Origin: an uncultured Paracoccaceae bacterium
Lineage (GTDB): Bacteria; Pseudomonadota; Alphaproteobacteria; Rhodobacterales; Rhodobacteraceae
Reading direction: 5' to 3'
Assembly (NCBI GenBank): GCA_938038825.1
Contig: CALHST010000080.1
Location: 1-13,979 of the forward strand
Length of the DNA: 13,979 nucleotides
The notes below the pieces were generated by a model. It had not been told where the DNA came from. It was given only the letters and a program-made list of their open reading frames with translations, and ran no database searches. Below are positions 8,061-13,524 of the stretch, one piece after another. The first letter of the stretch is position 1. Every line of letters starts with the position of its first letter. Made by a program: the position numbers and the translations under genes.

Positions 8061-8549
8061 ATGGCAGATGAAGACGTAGCGCAGCAGGCGCAACAAGTTC
8101 AGATGCGTGTTCTTGGCCAATTTGTGCGGGACATGTCGTTTGAGAACATTATGGCTCAGAAAGGCGCAACGCCGGACGTACAGCCGGACGTGCAAGTTCA
8201 AGTGAATTTGGACGCAAAGAAGCGGCAAGCAGACAATCAGTATGAGTCAGCGATCAAACTGAATGTCACATCAAAGGCGAAAGATGGCGACGCTGTCTTG
8301 TTCGTTCTTGAGATTGATTACGTTGGTGTTTTCCACATCGAAAACATCCCAGACGATCAGCTGCATCCGTTCTTGCTGATCGAATGTCCCCGTATGATTT
8401 TCCCATTCCTGCGCCGAGTGGTCAGCGACGTGACACGCGACGGTGGTTTCCCACCATTGAACTTGGAAAACATCGACTTCCTAAGCATGTATCGGAACGA
8501 AATTGCGCGCCGTCAGGCGGAACAACCAGCGCAGAAACCTGACGCGTAA
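8061..8549 (+). CDS. secB: Protein-export chaperone SecB
   Basis: The product has 162 residues, within the normal alphaproteobacterial SecB range. Family features are QMRVLGQFVRDMSFENIMA (14-32), the alternating beta strands with VFVLEIDYVGVFHIENIP-type sequence, and the strongly conserved LHPFLLIECPRMIFPFLRRVVSDVTRDGGFPPLNLENIDF block that forms the peptide-binding groove and SecA contact surface. A QAEQPAQKPDA tail follows. SecB is a cytoplasmic tetramer that keeps exported precursors unfolded and delivers them to SecA. The ATG is preceded by CGGAG ten bases upstream. It probably shares a transcript with fxsA. Its stop codon lies 6 bases from the end of the convergent dnaQ gene, with no terminator between. 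Confidence 0.96.
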   Translation: MADEDVAQQAQQVQMRVLGQFVRDMSFENIMAQKGATPDVQPDVQVQVNLDAKKRQADNQYESAIKLNVTSKAKDGDAVLFVLEIDYVGVFHIENIPDDQLHPFLLIECPRMIFPFLRRVVSDVTRDGGFPPLNLENIDFLSMYRNEIARRQAEQPAQKPDA

Positions 8550-8555
8550 CCTAAT

Positions 8556-9239
8556 TTAAGACTTCCAAAGCGCGCCGTCCCCAAGCTTTTCGACAAAAGC
8601 GGCATGGGCGGCGCGTTCTTCATTTGTGATCTTTGGTCCCAATGGCCGTGGCCGCTTGGGAATGACCCATGTGTCAACATCTGAACCCGTGTTGCTTTGG
8701 GTGTTTTGCGCCAAGCCAAAATCAGGTTGGCGACCGCCAATAAGCTCAAGATAGACTTCTGCTAAAATTTCGCTGTCCAGCAACGCGCCATGCAGCGTTC
8801 GAGAGCTGTTGTCGATGTTGAACCGACGGCAAAGCGCGTCCAACGACGCAGGAGATCCCGGAAACTTCTTTCGCGCTATCAAAAGTGTGTCCAGAGCCTG
8901 ATCAAAAGGCAGCAATGGAAGCCCCATCCATCCAAGCTCTGCGTTCAGGAACTTCATATCAAAGGACGCGTTGTGAATGACGAGTTTCGCGTCGCCAATG
9001 AAATCCAGAAACGCTTGTCCGATTTCTGCGAACTTTGGCTTGTCGGCCAAGAATTCATCCCCAAGTCCGTGCACCTCGAACGCTTCTTGCGGCATGGATC
9101 GTTCCGGGTTGATATATTGATGATAGGTGTTTCCTGTTGGAACGTGCCCTTCAAGTTCAACAGCACCAATTTCAACGATACGATCGCCGGATTGTGGATC
9201 AAATCCTGTGGTTTCGGTGTCTAGTACAATCTCACGCAT
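8556..9239 (-). CDS. dnaQ: DNA polymerase III epsilon subunit (3'-5' proofreading exonuclease)
   Basis: This is a 227-residue DEDDh exonuclease. Exo I is DTETTG (D7, E9), exo II is HNASFDMKFLN (D94), and exo III is LHGALLDSEILAEVY (H150, D155). All five catalytic residues are present. It proofreads for the replicative polymerase as part of the alpha-epsilon-theta-like core. The start is ATG 9239 (MREIVLDTET), which overlaps the coaE end by 8 bases and has AGGGG upstream. A TTG reading from 9266 adds nine residues and is less likely. It is the last gene of maf-aroE-coaE-dnaQ and converges on secB. Confidence 0.96.
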   Translation of the reverse strand: MREIVLDTETTGFDPQSGDRIVEIGAVELEGHVPTGNTYHQYINPERSMPQEAFEVHGLGDEFLADKPKFAEIGQAFLDFIGDAKLVIHNASFDMKFLNAELGWMGLPLLPFDQALDTLLIARKKFPGSPASLDALCRRFNIDNSSRTLHGALLDSEILAEVYLELIGGRQPDFGLAQNTQSNTGSDVDTWVIPKRPRPLGPKITNEERAAHAAFVEKLGDGALWKS

Positions 9240-9822
9240 GAGGTTGATTCCCCTTGATTTTGGCAAGAATATTTTTCACCTGCTGGCGAGCATTCTTCAA
9301 CGTATCGGTGTGAATTTCATAGTCAGCCAAGGCGCGTTTTTCTCCAATCGGCATCTGTTTTGACAGGATCATTTTGAACTGGTCTTCTGTCATCGTTCCG
9401 CGCGCCAAGACCCGAGCTTGCTGTTCTTCGGGCTCTACATACACGCAGGCAACTGCGTCAAACTGCGATTGGGAATTCTTTTCGAACAACAAGGGGATGT
9501 CAAAAACCATGACATCGGCATCAGACTTGGCGATGAAAGCCGTTCTATCTTGATGCACCAAAGGATGCACAATCTGTTCAATTTTCTTAAGGACGTTTGG
9601 GTCTTGTCCGATCAAACTTTTTAAGATGTCGCGGGATACAGCGCCATCTATGACAGCTTGGGGAAAATGGGTTTGAAAGTCTGGAACGGCATTACCGCCC
9701 TGTGAATATAGCCGGTGTACCGCCGCATCCGCGTCCCAAACAGCGCATCCTTCGTCTGCGAATATTTTGGCCGTTGTAGATTTGCCCATCCCGATGGAGC
9801 CGGTCAGGCCAAGTTTATACAT
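9232..9822 (-). CDS. coaE: Dephospho-CoA kinase
   Basis: The protein has 196 residues, typical for CoaE. The P-loop GSIGMGKST is at residues 8-16, followed by the acceptor-site region VWDADAAVHRLY, the FDIPLLFE motif and the lid segment QQARVLARG typical of the family. It performs the last step of coenzyme A synthesis, phosphorylating the 3'-hydroxyl of dephospho-CoA with ATP in the cytoplasm. I chose ATG 9822 (MYKLGLTG), which shares one base with the aroE stop codon (TGATG). A TTG one codon upstream is the alternative. The 3' end overlaps dnaQ by 8 bases, consistent with coupled translation. Confidence 0.96.
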   Translation of the reverse strand: MYKLGLTGSIGMGKSTTAKIFADEGCAVWDADAAVHRLYSQGGNAVPDFQTHFPQAVIDGAVSRDILKSLIGQDPNVLKKIEQIVHPLVHQDRTAFIAKSDADVMVFDIPLLFEKNSQSQFDAVACVYVEPEEQQARVLARGTMTEDQFKMILSKQMPIGEKRALADYEIHTDTLKNARQQVKNILAKIKGNQPHA

Positions 9823-10655
9823 CAACGCAGCGCCGCCGCCCTGGCGGCGCTATCAACTGTGGGTCGTTGTCCAAACCAACGTTCAAAACCCGGCACTGCT
9901 TGATACAGCAACATGCCAAGACCATCGATTGCAGTGCAGCCAGCAGATTCTGATTCTTCAAGAAGCTTTGTCTTAAGTGGTGTGTAAACCAGATCATTCA
10001 CAATCATACCGGGACGCAGCCCATCCAAGGGAACCCGCATTTCGGCCTTACCAATCATTCCAAGGGACGTTGTGTTCACAAGAAGGTTTACTTCGTCCAA
10101 CATGTTTGGAGCATGGACCCAATCGACAACTTTAACCCGGTGACCAAGATCATCAGCCAGTTTTTCTGCACGGATCCGGGTGCGGTTTGCCAAAAACACC
10201 TGCGGAACTCCGGAATCCAGCAATGATGCGACAACCGCGCGAGATGCTCCGCCGGCACCAAGCACTGCGGCCGGGGCTTCTTTCGGGTTCCAGTGCGGTG
10301 CATTGGCCCTTAGGTTTTCGAAAAATCCATACCCATCTGTGTTGTCCGCATGAATTTTTCCGTCTTTCCTGAAGATCAATGTATTTGCAGCACCAATCAT
10401 CGTTGCACGATCAGTAACTAGATCCGCAATATCCAAGACTTTTTCTTTGTGCGGTATCGTTACGTTCACCCCAACAAAGCCTTGCTTTGGCAGCGTCCGA
10501 ATAACCTCTTCCAAGTCCTTGGTCATCACATCCATAGGAATGTAGTACCCAGGCAAACCCATTGTTTTGAGCCAATGCATTTGAAGTTGCGGAGATCGCG
10601 AGTGCGCAATTGGCGACCCGATCACCCCAGCCAATGGAATTTTATCTAGTGTCAC
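9822..10655 (-). CDS. aroE: Shikimate dehydrogenase (NADP+)
   Basis: This is a 277-residue AroE. The N-terminal substrate domain has GSPIAHSRSPQ (13-23) and VTIPHKE with catalytic K70. ADNTDGYGF provides the paired D107. The NADP-binding Rossmann segment GAGGASRA is at 133-140, with NRT at 157-159 as the NADP-selective loop. It reduces 3-dehydroshikimate to shikimate in the pathway to aromatic amino acids and folate. The start is GTG 10655, which overlaps the maf stop by four bases (GTGA). Downstream, its TGA touches the coaE ATG. The gene is the second in a tightly overlapping operon reading away from the origin. Confidence 0.96.
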   Translation of the reverse strand: MTLDKIPLAGVIGSPIAHSRSPQLQMHWLKTMGLPGYYIPMDVMTKDLEEVIRTLPKQGFVGVNVTIPHKEKVLDIADLVTDRATMIGAANTLIFRKDGKIHADNTDGYGFFENLRANAPHWNPKEAPAAVLGAGGASRAVVASLLDSGVPQVFLANRTRIRAEKLADDLGHRVKVVDWVHAPNMLDEVNLLVNTTSLGMIGKAEMRVPLDGLRPGMIVNDLVYTPLKTKLLEESESAGCTAIDGLGMLLYQAVPGFERWFGQRPTVDSAARAAALR

Positions 10656-11251
10656 GTTTCCAAATCCCCCCGGTCGGCAAGATAACCTAGAATTTCGAGC
10701 AACGGCATACCTAACACGTGAAAAAAGTCACCTTGGACTGAAGAAAACAATCTTACGCCTTCCTCTTCCAACTTATAGCCGCCAACGCTGTACTGGATGC
10801 TGCCCCAGTTTTGTTCGACGTATGAATGGATAAACGCATCAGACAAAGCCCGCATCCTGAGTGTCACAACACCAACGTGCCGCCACATGGGTTCGCCATT
10901 TTCGTACAAGACGGCAGCCGACAACAACTTATGTCGTTGACCGGATAGCGATCGAAGTTGAGAAACGCAGTCTTGCTTTGTCTTTGGTTTGGAAAACAGC
11001 GTTCCATCGAAGTCCAGAACTTGGTCACATCCCAAGACCGGCACGCCCGGAGTTCTGTCGCTTATCTTCTTTGCTTTCATTTCAGCCAAGCAATCTGCGA
11101 TATCCCGTGGTGTTGCCTTGTCAGCAAGAAGGGACGCTTTAATGGTTTCTTCATCTATCTTTGGCACATTGACCGAGAACGATATGCCTGCTTTGGTCAA
11201 AAGGTCAGCGCGGGTGGCTGAACCTGATGCAAGAACCATGTGGAAACTCAT
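10652..11251 (-). CDS. maf: Maf family nucleoside triphosphate pyrophosphatase
   Basis: The protein has 199 residues and the Maf signature LASGSATRADLL (7-18). The catalytic aspartate motif GCDQVLDFDG (D76) and the substrate-specificity strand SVGGYKLEEEG follow. Maf proteins hydrolyse non-canonical or methylated nucleoside triphosphates to monophosphates, and some are linked to septum inhibition. The CDQVL and GGYKLEEEG forms look closer to the m7GTP-type (YceF) than to the dTTP/UTP-type, but this is tentative. ATG 11251 has AAGG nine bases upstream. The start codon and ribosome site lie within inverted repeats that extend into the putative origin (11-base arm at 11245-11255), so the first bases of maf may also belong to the origin. 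Confidence 0.94.
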   Translation of the reverse strand: MSFHMVLASGSATRADLLTKAGISFSVNVPKIDEETIKASLLADKATPRDIADCLAEMKAKKISDRTPGVPVLGCDQVLDFDGTLFSKPKTKQDCVSQLRSLSGQRHKLLSAAVLYENGEPMWRHVGVVTLRMRALSDAFIHSYVEQNWGSIQYSVGGYKLEEEGVRLFSSVQGDFFHVLGMPLLEILGYLADRGDLET

Positions 11252-11432
11252 GGGATAAACCTTGTGGACGACTCAGTGAACAGACTTGGATACAACCGCG
11301 AGATTTGTTGGTTGATGGAACTTTGTTCTGAGTAAGGCGACTTTATCCCATTTCCCAGAAGTTTTTTCTACTGGTGAGAAGGATAACTTGAGATCGGTTG
11401 AAAACTGTTCTTGATAAAGTTTCCCATGAGTT
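11245..11432. repeat. 11-base inverted repeat A (arms 11245-11255 and 11422-11432)
   Basis: AACTCATGGGA is exactly complementary to TCCCATGAGTT. The left arm spans the maf start codon; the right arm lies just before DnaA box 1. The 166-base spacing is too long for a simple hairpin, so these are better read as paired binding sites. Confidence 0.6.
11250..11351. repeat. 10-base inverted repeat B (arms 11250-11259 and 11342-11351)
   Basis: ATGGGATAAA and TTTATCCCAT are exact inverse copies containing the TTATCC core of a degenerate DnaA box. The left arm overlaps repeat A at the maf start. TTTCCCA recurs at 11351-11357, 11420-11426 and 11528-11534. Confidence 0.6.
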
Positions 11433-11448
11433 ATCACCAGATTTGTGC

Positions 11449-11457
11449 TGTGAATAA
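11449..11457 (-). promoter_or_regulatory. DnaA box 1
   Basis: TGTGAATAA on the plus strand reads TTATTCACA on the minus strand, an exact match to the DnaA-box consensus TTATNCACA. It sits immediately left of the first AT-rich tract. Confidence 0.75.
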
Positions 11458-11470
11458 TTACAGTAAGATG

Positions 11471-11490
11471 ATGTTTTATATAAATTTTTT
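11471..11490. other. AT-rich tract, candidate duplex-unwinding element
   Basis: Nineteen of twenty bases are A or T, ending in a run of six T. It lies 13 bases right of DnaA box 1 and left of box 2, and overlaps the left arm of an 11-base inverted repeat. Confidence 0.5.
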
Positions 11491-11536
11491 CAGATTACTA
11501 TGGGGCTATCGATCCTTGACCTTCAACTTTCCCACA

Positions 11537-11545
11537 TGTGAATAA
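11537..11545 (-). promoter_or_regulatory. DnaA box 2
   Basis: This is a second exact TTATTCACA box in the same orientation as the first, 88 bases from it start to start. Its last bases run into the 9-base repeat arm ATAAGTAAA at 11542-11550. Confidence 0.75.
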
Positions 11546-11612
11546 GTAAAGGTAAAAACAAAGGATCCACAGAAAACGCTGCCTCTAAATAAACATCATC
11601 TCTTTTACTTAT
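11542..11612. repeat. 9-base inverted repeat D (arms 11542-11550 and 11604-11612)
   Basis: ATAAGTAAA and TTTACTTAT are exact inverse copies. The left arm overlaps the end of DnaA box 2; the right arm lies in the second AT-rich tract. Confidence 0.55.
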
Positions 11613-11624
11613 ATATTTATATTA
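11603..11624. other. AT-rich tract near hemJ, second candidate unwinding element or hemJ promoter region
   Basis: Twenty-one of twenty-two bases are A or T (one C at 11608). It lies 32 bases before the hemJ start and overlaps the right arms of two inverted repeats. It could be the origin unwinding element, the -10 region of a hemJ promoter, or both. Confidence 0.45.
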
Positions 11625-11656
11625 GATAGGTCTGCCTTGCTCTGAGAGAGGCCAGG

Positions 11657-12109
11657 ATGGTTCAAGATCTGATCATATCAATTTATCCATGGGTGAAGGC
11701 ACTTCACATTATCTCAGTCATTTCATGGATGGCCGGGATCTTTTACTTACCTCGACTGTTCGTTCATCATGTTGAACGGGCGGGTCAGTCGGGTGACGCC
11801 CACCAAACTTTTGTCATGATGGAAGAAAAACTTCTGAAAGTCATCATGAACCCAGCGTTGATCGCCACCTGGATCTTCGGACTTTTGTTGGTGTCCACGC
11901 CCGGGATCGTAGACTGGACATCCGTGTGGCCATGGATCAAAGCCATTTGCGTTCTGGGAATGACTTGGTTTCACCATTGGCTTGGTAAGCGCCGCAAAGA
12001 ATTTGCTGTTGGAACAAACACGCGAAGCGGCCGCACGTACCGAATTATGAATGAGGTTCCGACTGTTCTGATGATCCTGATCGTCTTTGCTGTGGTTTTG
12101 AAGTTTTGA
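11657..12109 (+). CDS. hemJ: Protoporphyrinogen IX oxidase HemJ (formerly CopD-like membrane protein)
   Basis: This 150-residue inner-membrane protein has about four transmembrane helices. The conserved opening is VKALHIISVISWMAGIFYLPRLFVHH (13-38, with H17, H37, H38 and R33). EEKLLKVIMNPALIATWIFG and WPWIKAICVLGMTWFHHWLGK follow, all typical of HemJ. By family knowledge HemJ oxidises protoporphyrinogen IX to protoporphyrin IX, the penultimate step of haem synthesis, with a bound haem as cofactor. ATG 11657 has GAGAGAGG at 11644-11651, five bases upstream. Its 5' flank is the putative origin, and a hairpin after the stop suggests it is transcribed separately from rho. Confidence 0.93.
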   Translation: MVQDLIISIYPWVKALHIISVISWMAGIFYLPRLFVHHVERAGQSGDAHQTFVMMEEKLLKVIMNPALIATWIFGLLLVSTPGIVDWTSVWPWIKAICVLGMTWFHHWLGKRRKEFAVGTNTRSGRTYRIMNEVPTVLMILIVFAVVLKF

Positions 12110-12117
12110 ACGAATTG

Positions 12118-12146
12118 TTGACTCGGAATGATCCTGCGCTTATCTG
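12118..12146 (+). promoter_or_regulatory. Probable rho promoter
   Basis: TTGACT (12118-12123; five of six to the -35 consensus) is separated by exactly 17 bases from TATCTG (12141-12146; three of six to the -10 consensus). Transcription would start near 12153, inside the hairpin 12148-12172, leaving a rho leader of about 70 bases. Confidence 0.5.
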
Positions 12147-12147
12147 A

Positions 12148-12178
12148 GCGGTGCACCCCGTCCGGGGACCGCACTTTT
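12148..12178 (+). terminator. Probable intrinsic terminator after hemJ
   Basis: GCGGT and CCCC pair with GGGG and ACCGC around a GTCC loop, with a GCA bulge on the left side. The hairpin is followed after AC by TTTT. An alternative fold uses GTGC/GCAC as the lower stem. It lies 38 bases after the hemJ stop. Confidence 0.65.
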
Positions 12179-12197
12179 CCTTGATACGATGTAGGAC

Positions 12198-12215
12198 TGC
12201 GCACACTGATGCGCA
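12198..12215 (+). promoter_or_regulatory. Hairpin in the rho translation-initiation region
   Basis: TGCGCA (12198-12203) and TGCGCA (12210-12215) can pair around a six-base loop (CACTGA). The stem ends ten bases before the rho ATG, where a ribosome site would be expected. No Shine-Dalgarno sequence is seen in the remaining TGATGTGACT. Confidence 0.4.
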
Positions 12216-12225
12216 TGATGTGACT

Positions 12226-13497
12226 ATGAGCGACGAAACGCTAAACCTGTTCGATTTGAAAGCAAAGAGCCCCAAGGATTTACTATCCATGGCGGAGGAG
12301 CTGGAGATCGAAAACGCATCGACGATGCGTAAAGGCGAAATGATGTTCCAAATTCTGCGTGAGCGCGCAGATGAGGGATGGGAAATTTCGGGCGATGGGG
12401 TTTTGGAAGTTCTGCAGGACGGGTTTGGTTTCCTTCGCTCTCCCGAGGCGAACTATTTGCCGGGCCCGGATGATATTTACGTATCACCTGAGATGATCCG
12501 CAAATTTTCGCTGCGAACAGGGGATACGATTGAGGGCGTTATGAAGGCGCCAGATGACACAGAGCGGTATTTTGCTTTGACAAGTGTCACGAAAATCAAT
12601 TTTGAAGATCCCGAAAAAGCACGTCACAAGATTGCCTTTGACAACTTGACCCCGCTTTATCCGGATGAGCGCCTGACGATGGAAACTTCGGATCCGGCGA
12701 CGAAAGATCGCTCTGCCCGTATCATTGATCTTGTATCGCCAATTGGTAAAGGTCAGCGGTCCTTGATCGTTGCGCCGCCGCGGACGGGTAAGACAGTTCT
12801 GTTGCAAAACATCGCGAACTCAATCGAAAAAAATCACCCGGAATGTTACCTGATCGTTCTTTTGATTGATGAGCGTCCGGAGGAAGTTACTGACATGCAG
12901 CGTTCCGTGAAGGGCGAAGTTGTGTCTTCTACGTTCGACGAACCGGCAACGCGCCACGTTGCTGTATCTGAGATGGTCATAGAAAAAGCAAAGCGTCTGG
13001 TTGAACACAAACGGGATGTTGTCATTTTGCTGGATTCGATTACGCGGTTAGGTCGAGCGTTCAACACAGTTGTTCCATCTTCTGGTAAAGTTCTGACAGG
13101 TGGTGTTGATGCGAATGCCCTGCAACGCCCTAAACGCTTCTTTGGTGCTGCGCGTAATATCGAAGAGGGCGGGTCTTTGACCATTATCGCAACCGCCTTG
13201 ATTGATACTGGTAGCCGGATGGATGAAGTGATCTTTGAAGAGTTTAAAGGCACAGGTAACTCAGAAATTGTATTGGATCGTAAGATTGCTGATAAGCGCG
13301 TCTTCCCAGCCATCGATATTCTGAAGTCTGGCACCCGGAAAGAAGAGCTGCTGGTCGACAAGGGTGATTTGGCGAAGACTTTTGTTCTGCGTCGGATTTT
13401 GAACCCTATGGGAACAACAGATGCTATCGAGTTCTTGATTTCGAAGTTGAAGCAAACGAAAACCAACTCTGACTTCTTCGACTCGATGAATACGTAA
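12226..13497 (+). CDS. rho: Transcription termination factor Rho
   Basis: This 423-residue Rho has the usual length for the family. In order it has an N-terminal helical domain (about 1-50), a primary RNA-binding cold-shock-like domain with GDGVLEVLQDGFGFLR (56-71) and YVSPEMIRKFSLRTGD (85-100), and a RecA-type ATPase domain. The P-loop is APPRTGKT (183-190), the catalytic-glutamate segment LLIDERPEEV (E216), the Walker B DVVILLDS (D270), and the Q- and R-loop regions about 278-293 and 320-335. Rho is a hexameric helicase that loads on unstructured C-rich RNA and ends transcription. ATG 12226 gives MSDETLNLFD. A GTG at 12151 would extend the frame by 25 residues across the hemJ terminator and is rejected. 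mnmE follows after 27 bases. Confidence 0.97.
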   Translation: MSDETLNLFDLKAKSPKDLLSMAEELEIENASTMRKGEMMFQILRERADEGWEISGDGVLEVLQDGFGFLRSPEANYLPGPDDIYVSPEMIRKFSLRTGDTIEGVMKAPDDTERYFALTSVTKINFEDPEKARHKIAFDNLTPLYPDERLTMETSDPATKDRSARIIDLVSPIGKGQRSLIVAPPRTGKTVLLQNIANSIEKNHPECYLIVLLIDERPEEVTDMQRSVKGEVVSSTFDEPATRHVAVSEMVIEKAKRLVEHKRDVVILLDSITRLGRAFNTVVPSSGKVLTGGVDANALQRPKRFFGAARNIEEGGSLTIIATALIDTGSRMDEVIFEEFKGTGNSEIVLDRKIADKRVFPAIDILKSGTRKEELLVDKGDLAKTFVLRRILNPMGTTDAIEFLISKLKQTKTNSDFFDSMNT

Positions 13498-13500
13498 CTT

Positions 13501-13516
13501 ATTGTTATAAAACAAT
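13501..13516 (+). promoter_or_regulatory. Small inverted repeat between rho and mnmE
   Basis: ATTGTT and AACAAT pair around an ATAA loop. The stem has only six mostly A-T pairs and is followed by GGGTTAAT rather than a T-tract, so it is not a strong terminator. It occupies the region just before the mnmE ATG, which lacks a clear ribosome site. Confidence 0.25.
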
Positions 13517-13524
13517 GGGTTAAT

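Larger units (their letters stand above)
11466..11601. repeat. 11-base inverted repeat C (arms 11466-11476 and 11591-11601)
   Basis: AGATGATGTTT and AAACATCATCT are exact inverse copies. They bracket the first AT-rich tract and DnaA box 2, and the right arm adjoins the second AT-rich tract. Confidence 0.6.
11252..11656. other. oriC: Putative chromosomal replication origin (oriC)
   Basis: This 405-base gene-free stretch lies between divergent maf and hemJ. It contains two exact DnaA boxes (TGTGAATAA, reverse complement TTATTCACA, at 11449-11457 and 11537-11545). Weaker boxes with two mismatches lie at 11263-11271, 11431-11439 (TTATCACCA) and 11563-11571 (GGATCCACA). There are two AT-rich tracts (11471-11490 and 11603-11624) and four inverted repeats of 9-11 bases. 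Flanking genes run outward. From memory, maf-aroE-coaE-dnaQ and rho-mnmE flank the origin in other alphaproteobacteria. A single GANTC site (11270-11274) and no TTAA tetranucleotide are present. Both the maf and hemJ promoters must also lie here, although I cannot place them. The origin call is inference from boxes, composition and context. Confidence 0.8.

Noticed and set aside
10861..11258. Plus-strand frames opposite maf running toward the origin
   Set aside because: Maf is clearly coded on the minus strand with family motifs; the opposite frames have no domains or ribosome sites.
11252..11656. CRISPR array, riboswitch or mobile-element end in the gene-free region
   Set aside because: There are no regularly spaced direct repeats, no transposase remnants or target duplications, and no recognised riboswitch core; DnaA boxes and context fit an origin better.
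12151..12225. GTG-started 25-residue N-terminal extension of Rho
   Set aside because: It runs through the hemJ terminator hairpin and the likely rho transcription start, has no family support, and ATG 12226 gives the normal 423-residue protein.
12846..13466. 206-residue minus-strand frame opposite rho
   Set aside because: It is fully antisense to conserved Rho, has low-complexity composition and no domain; judged a shadow frame.
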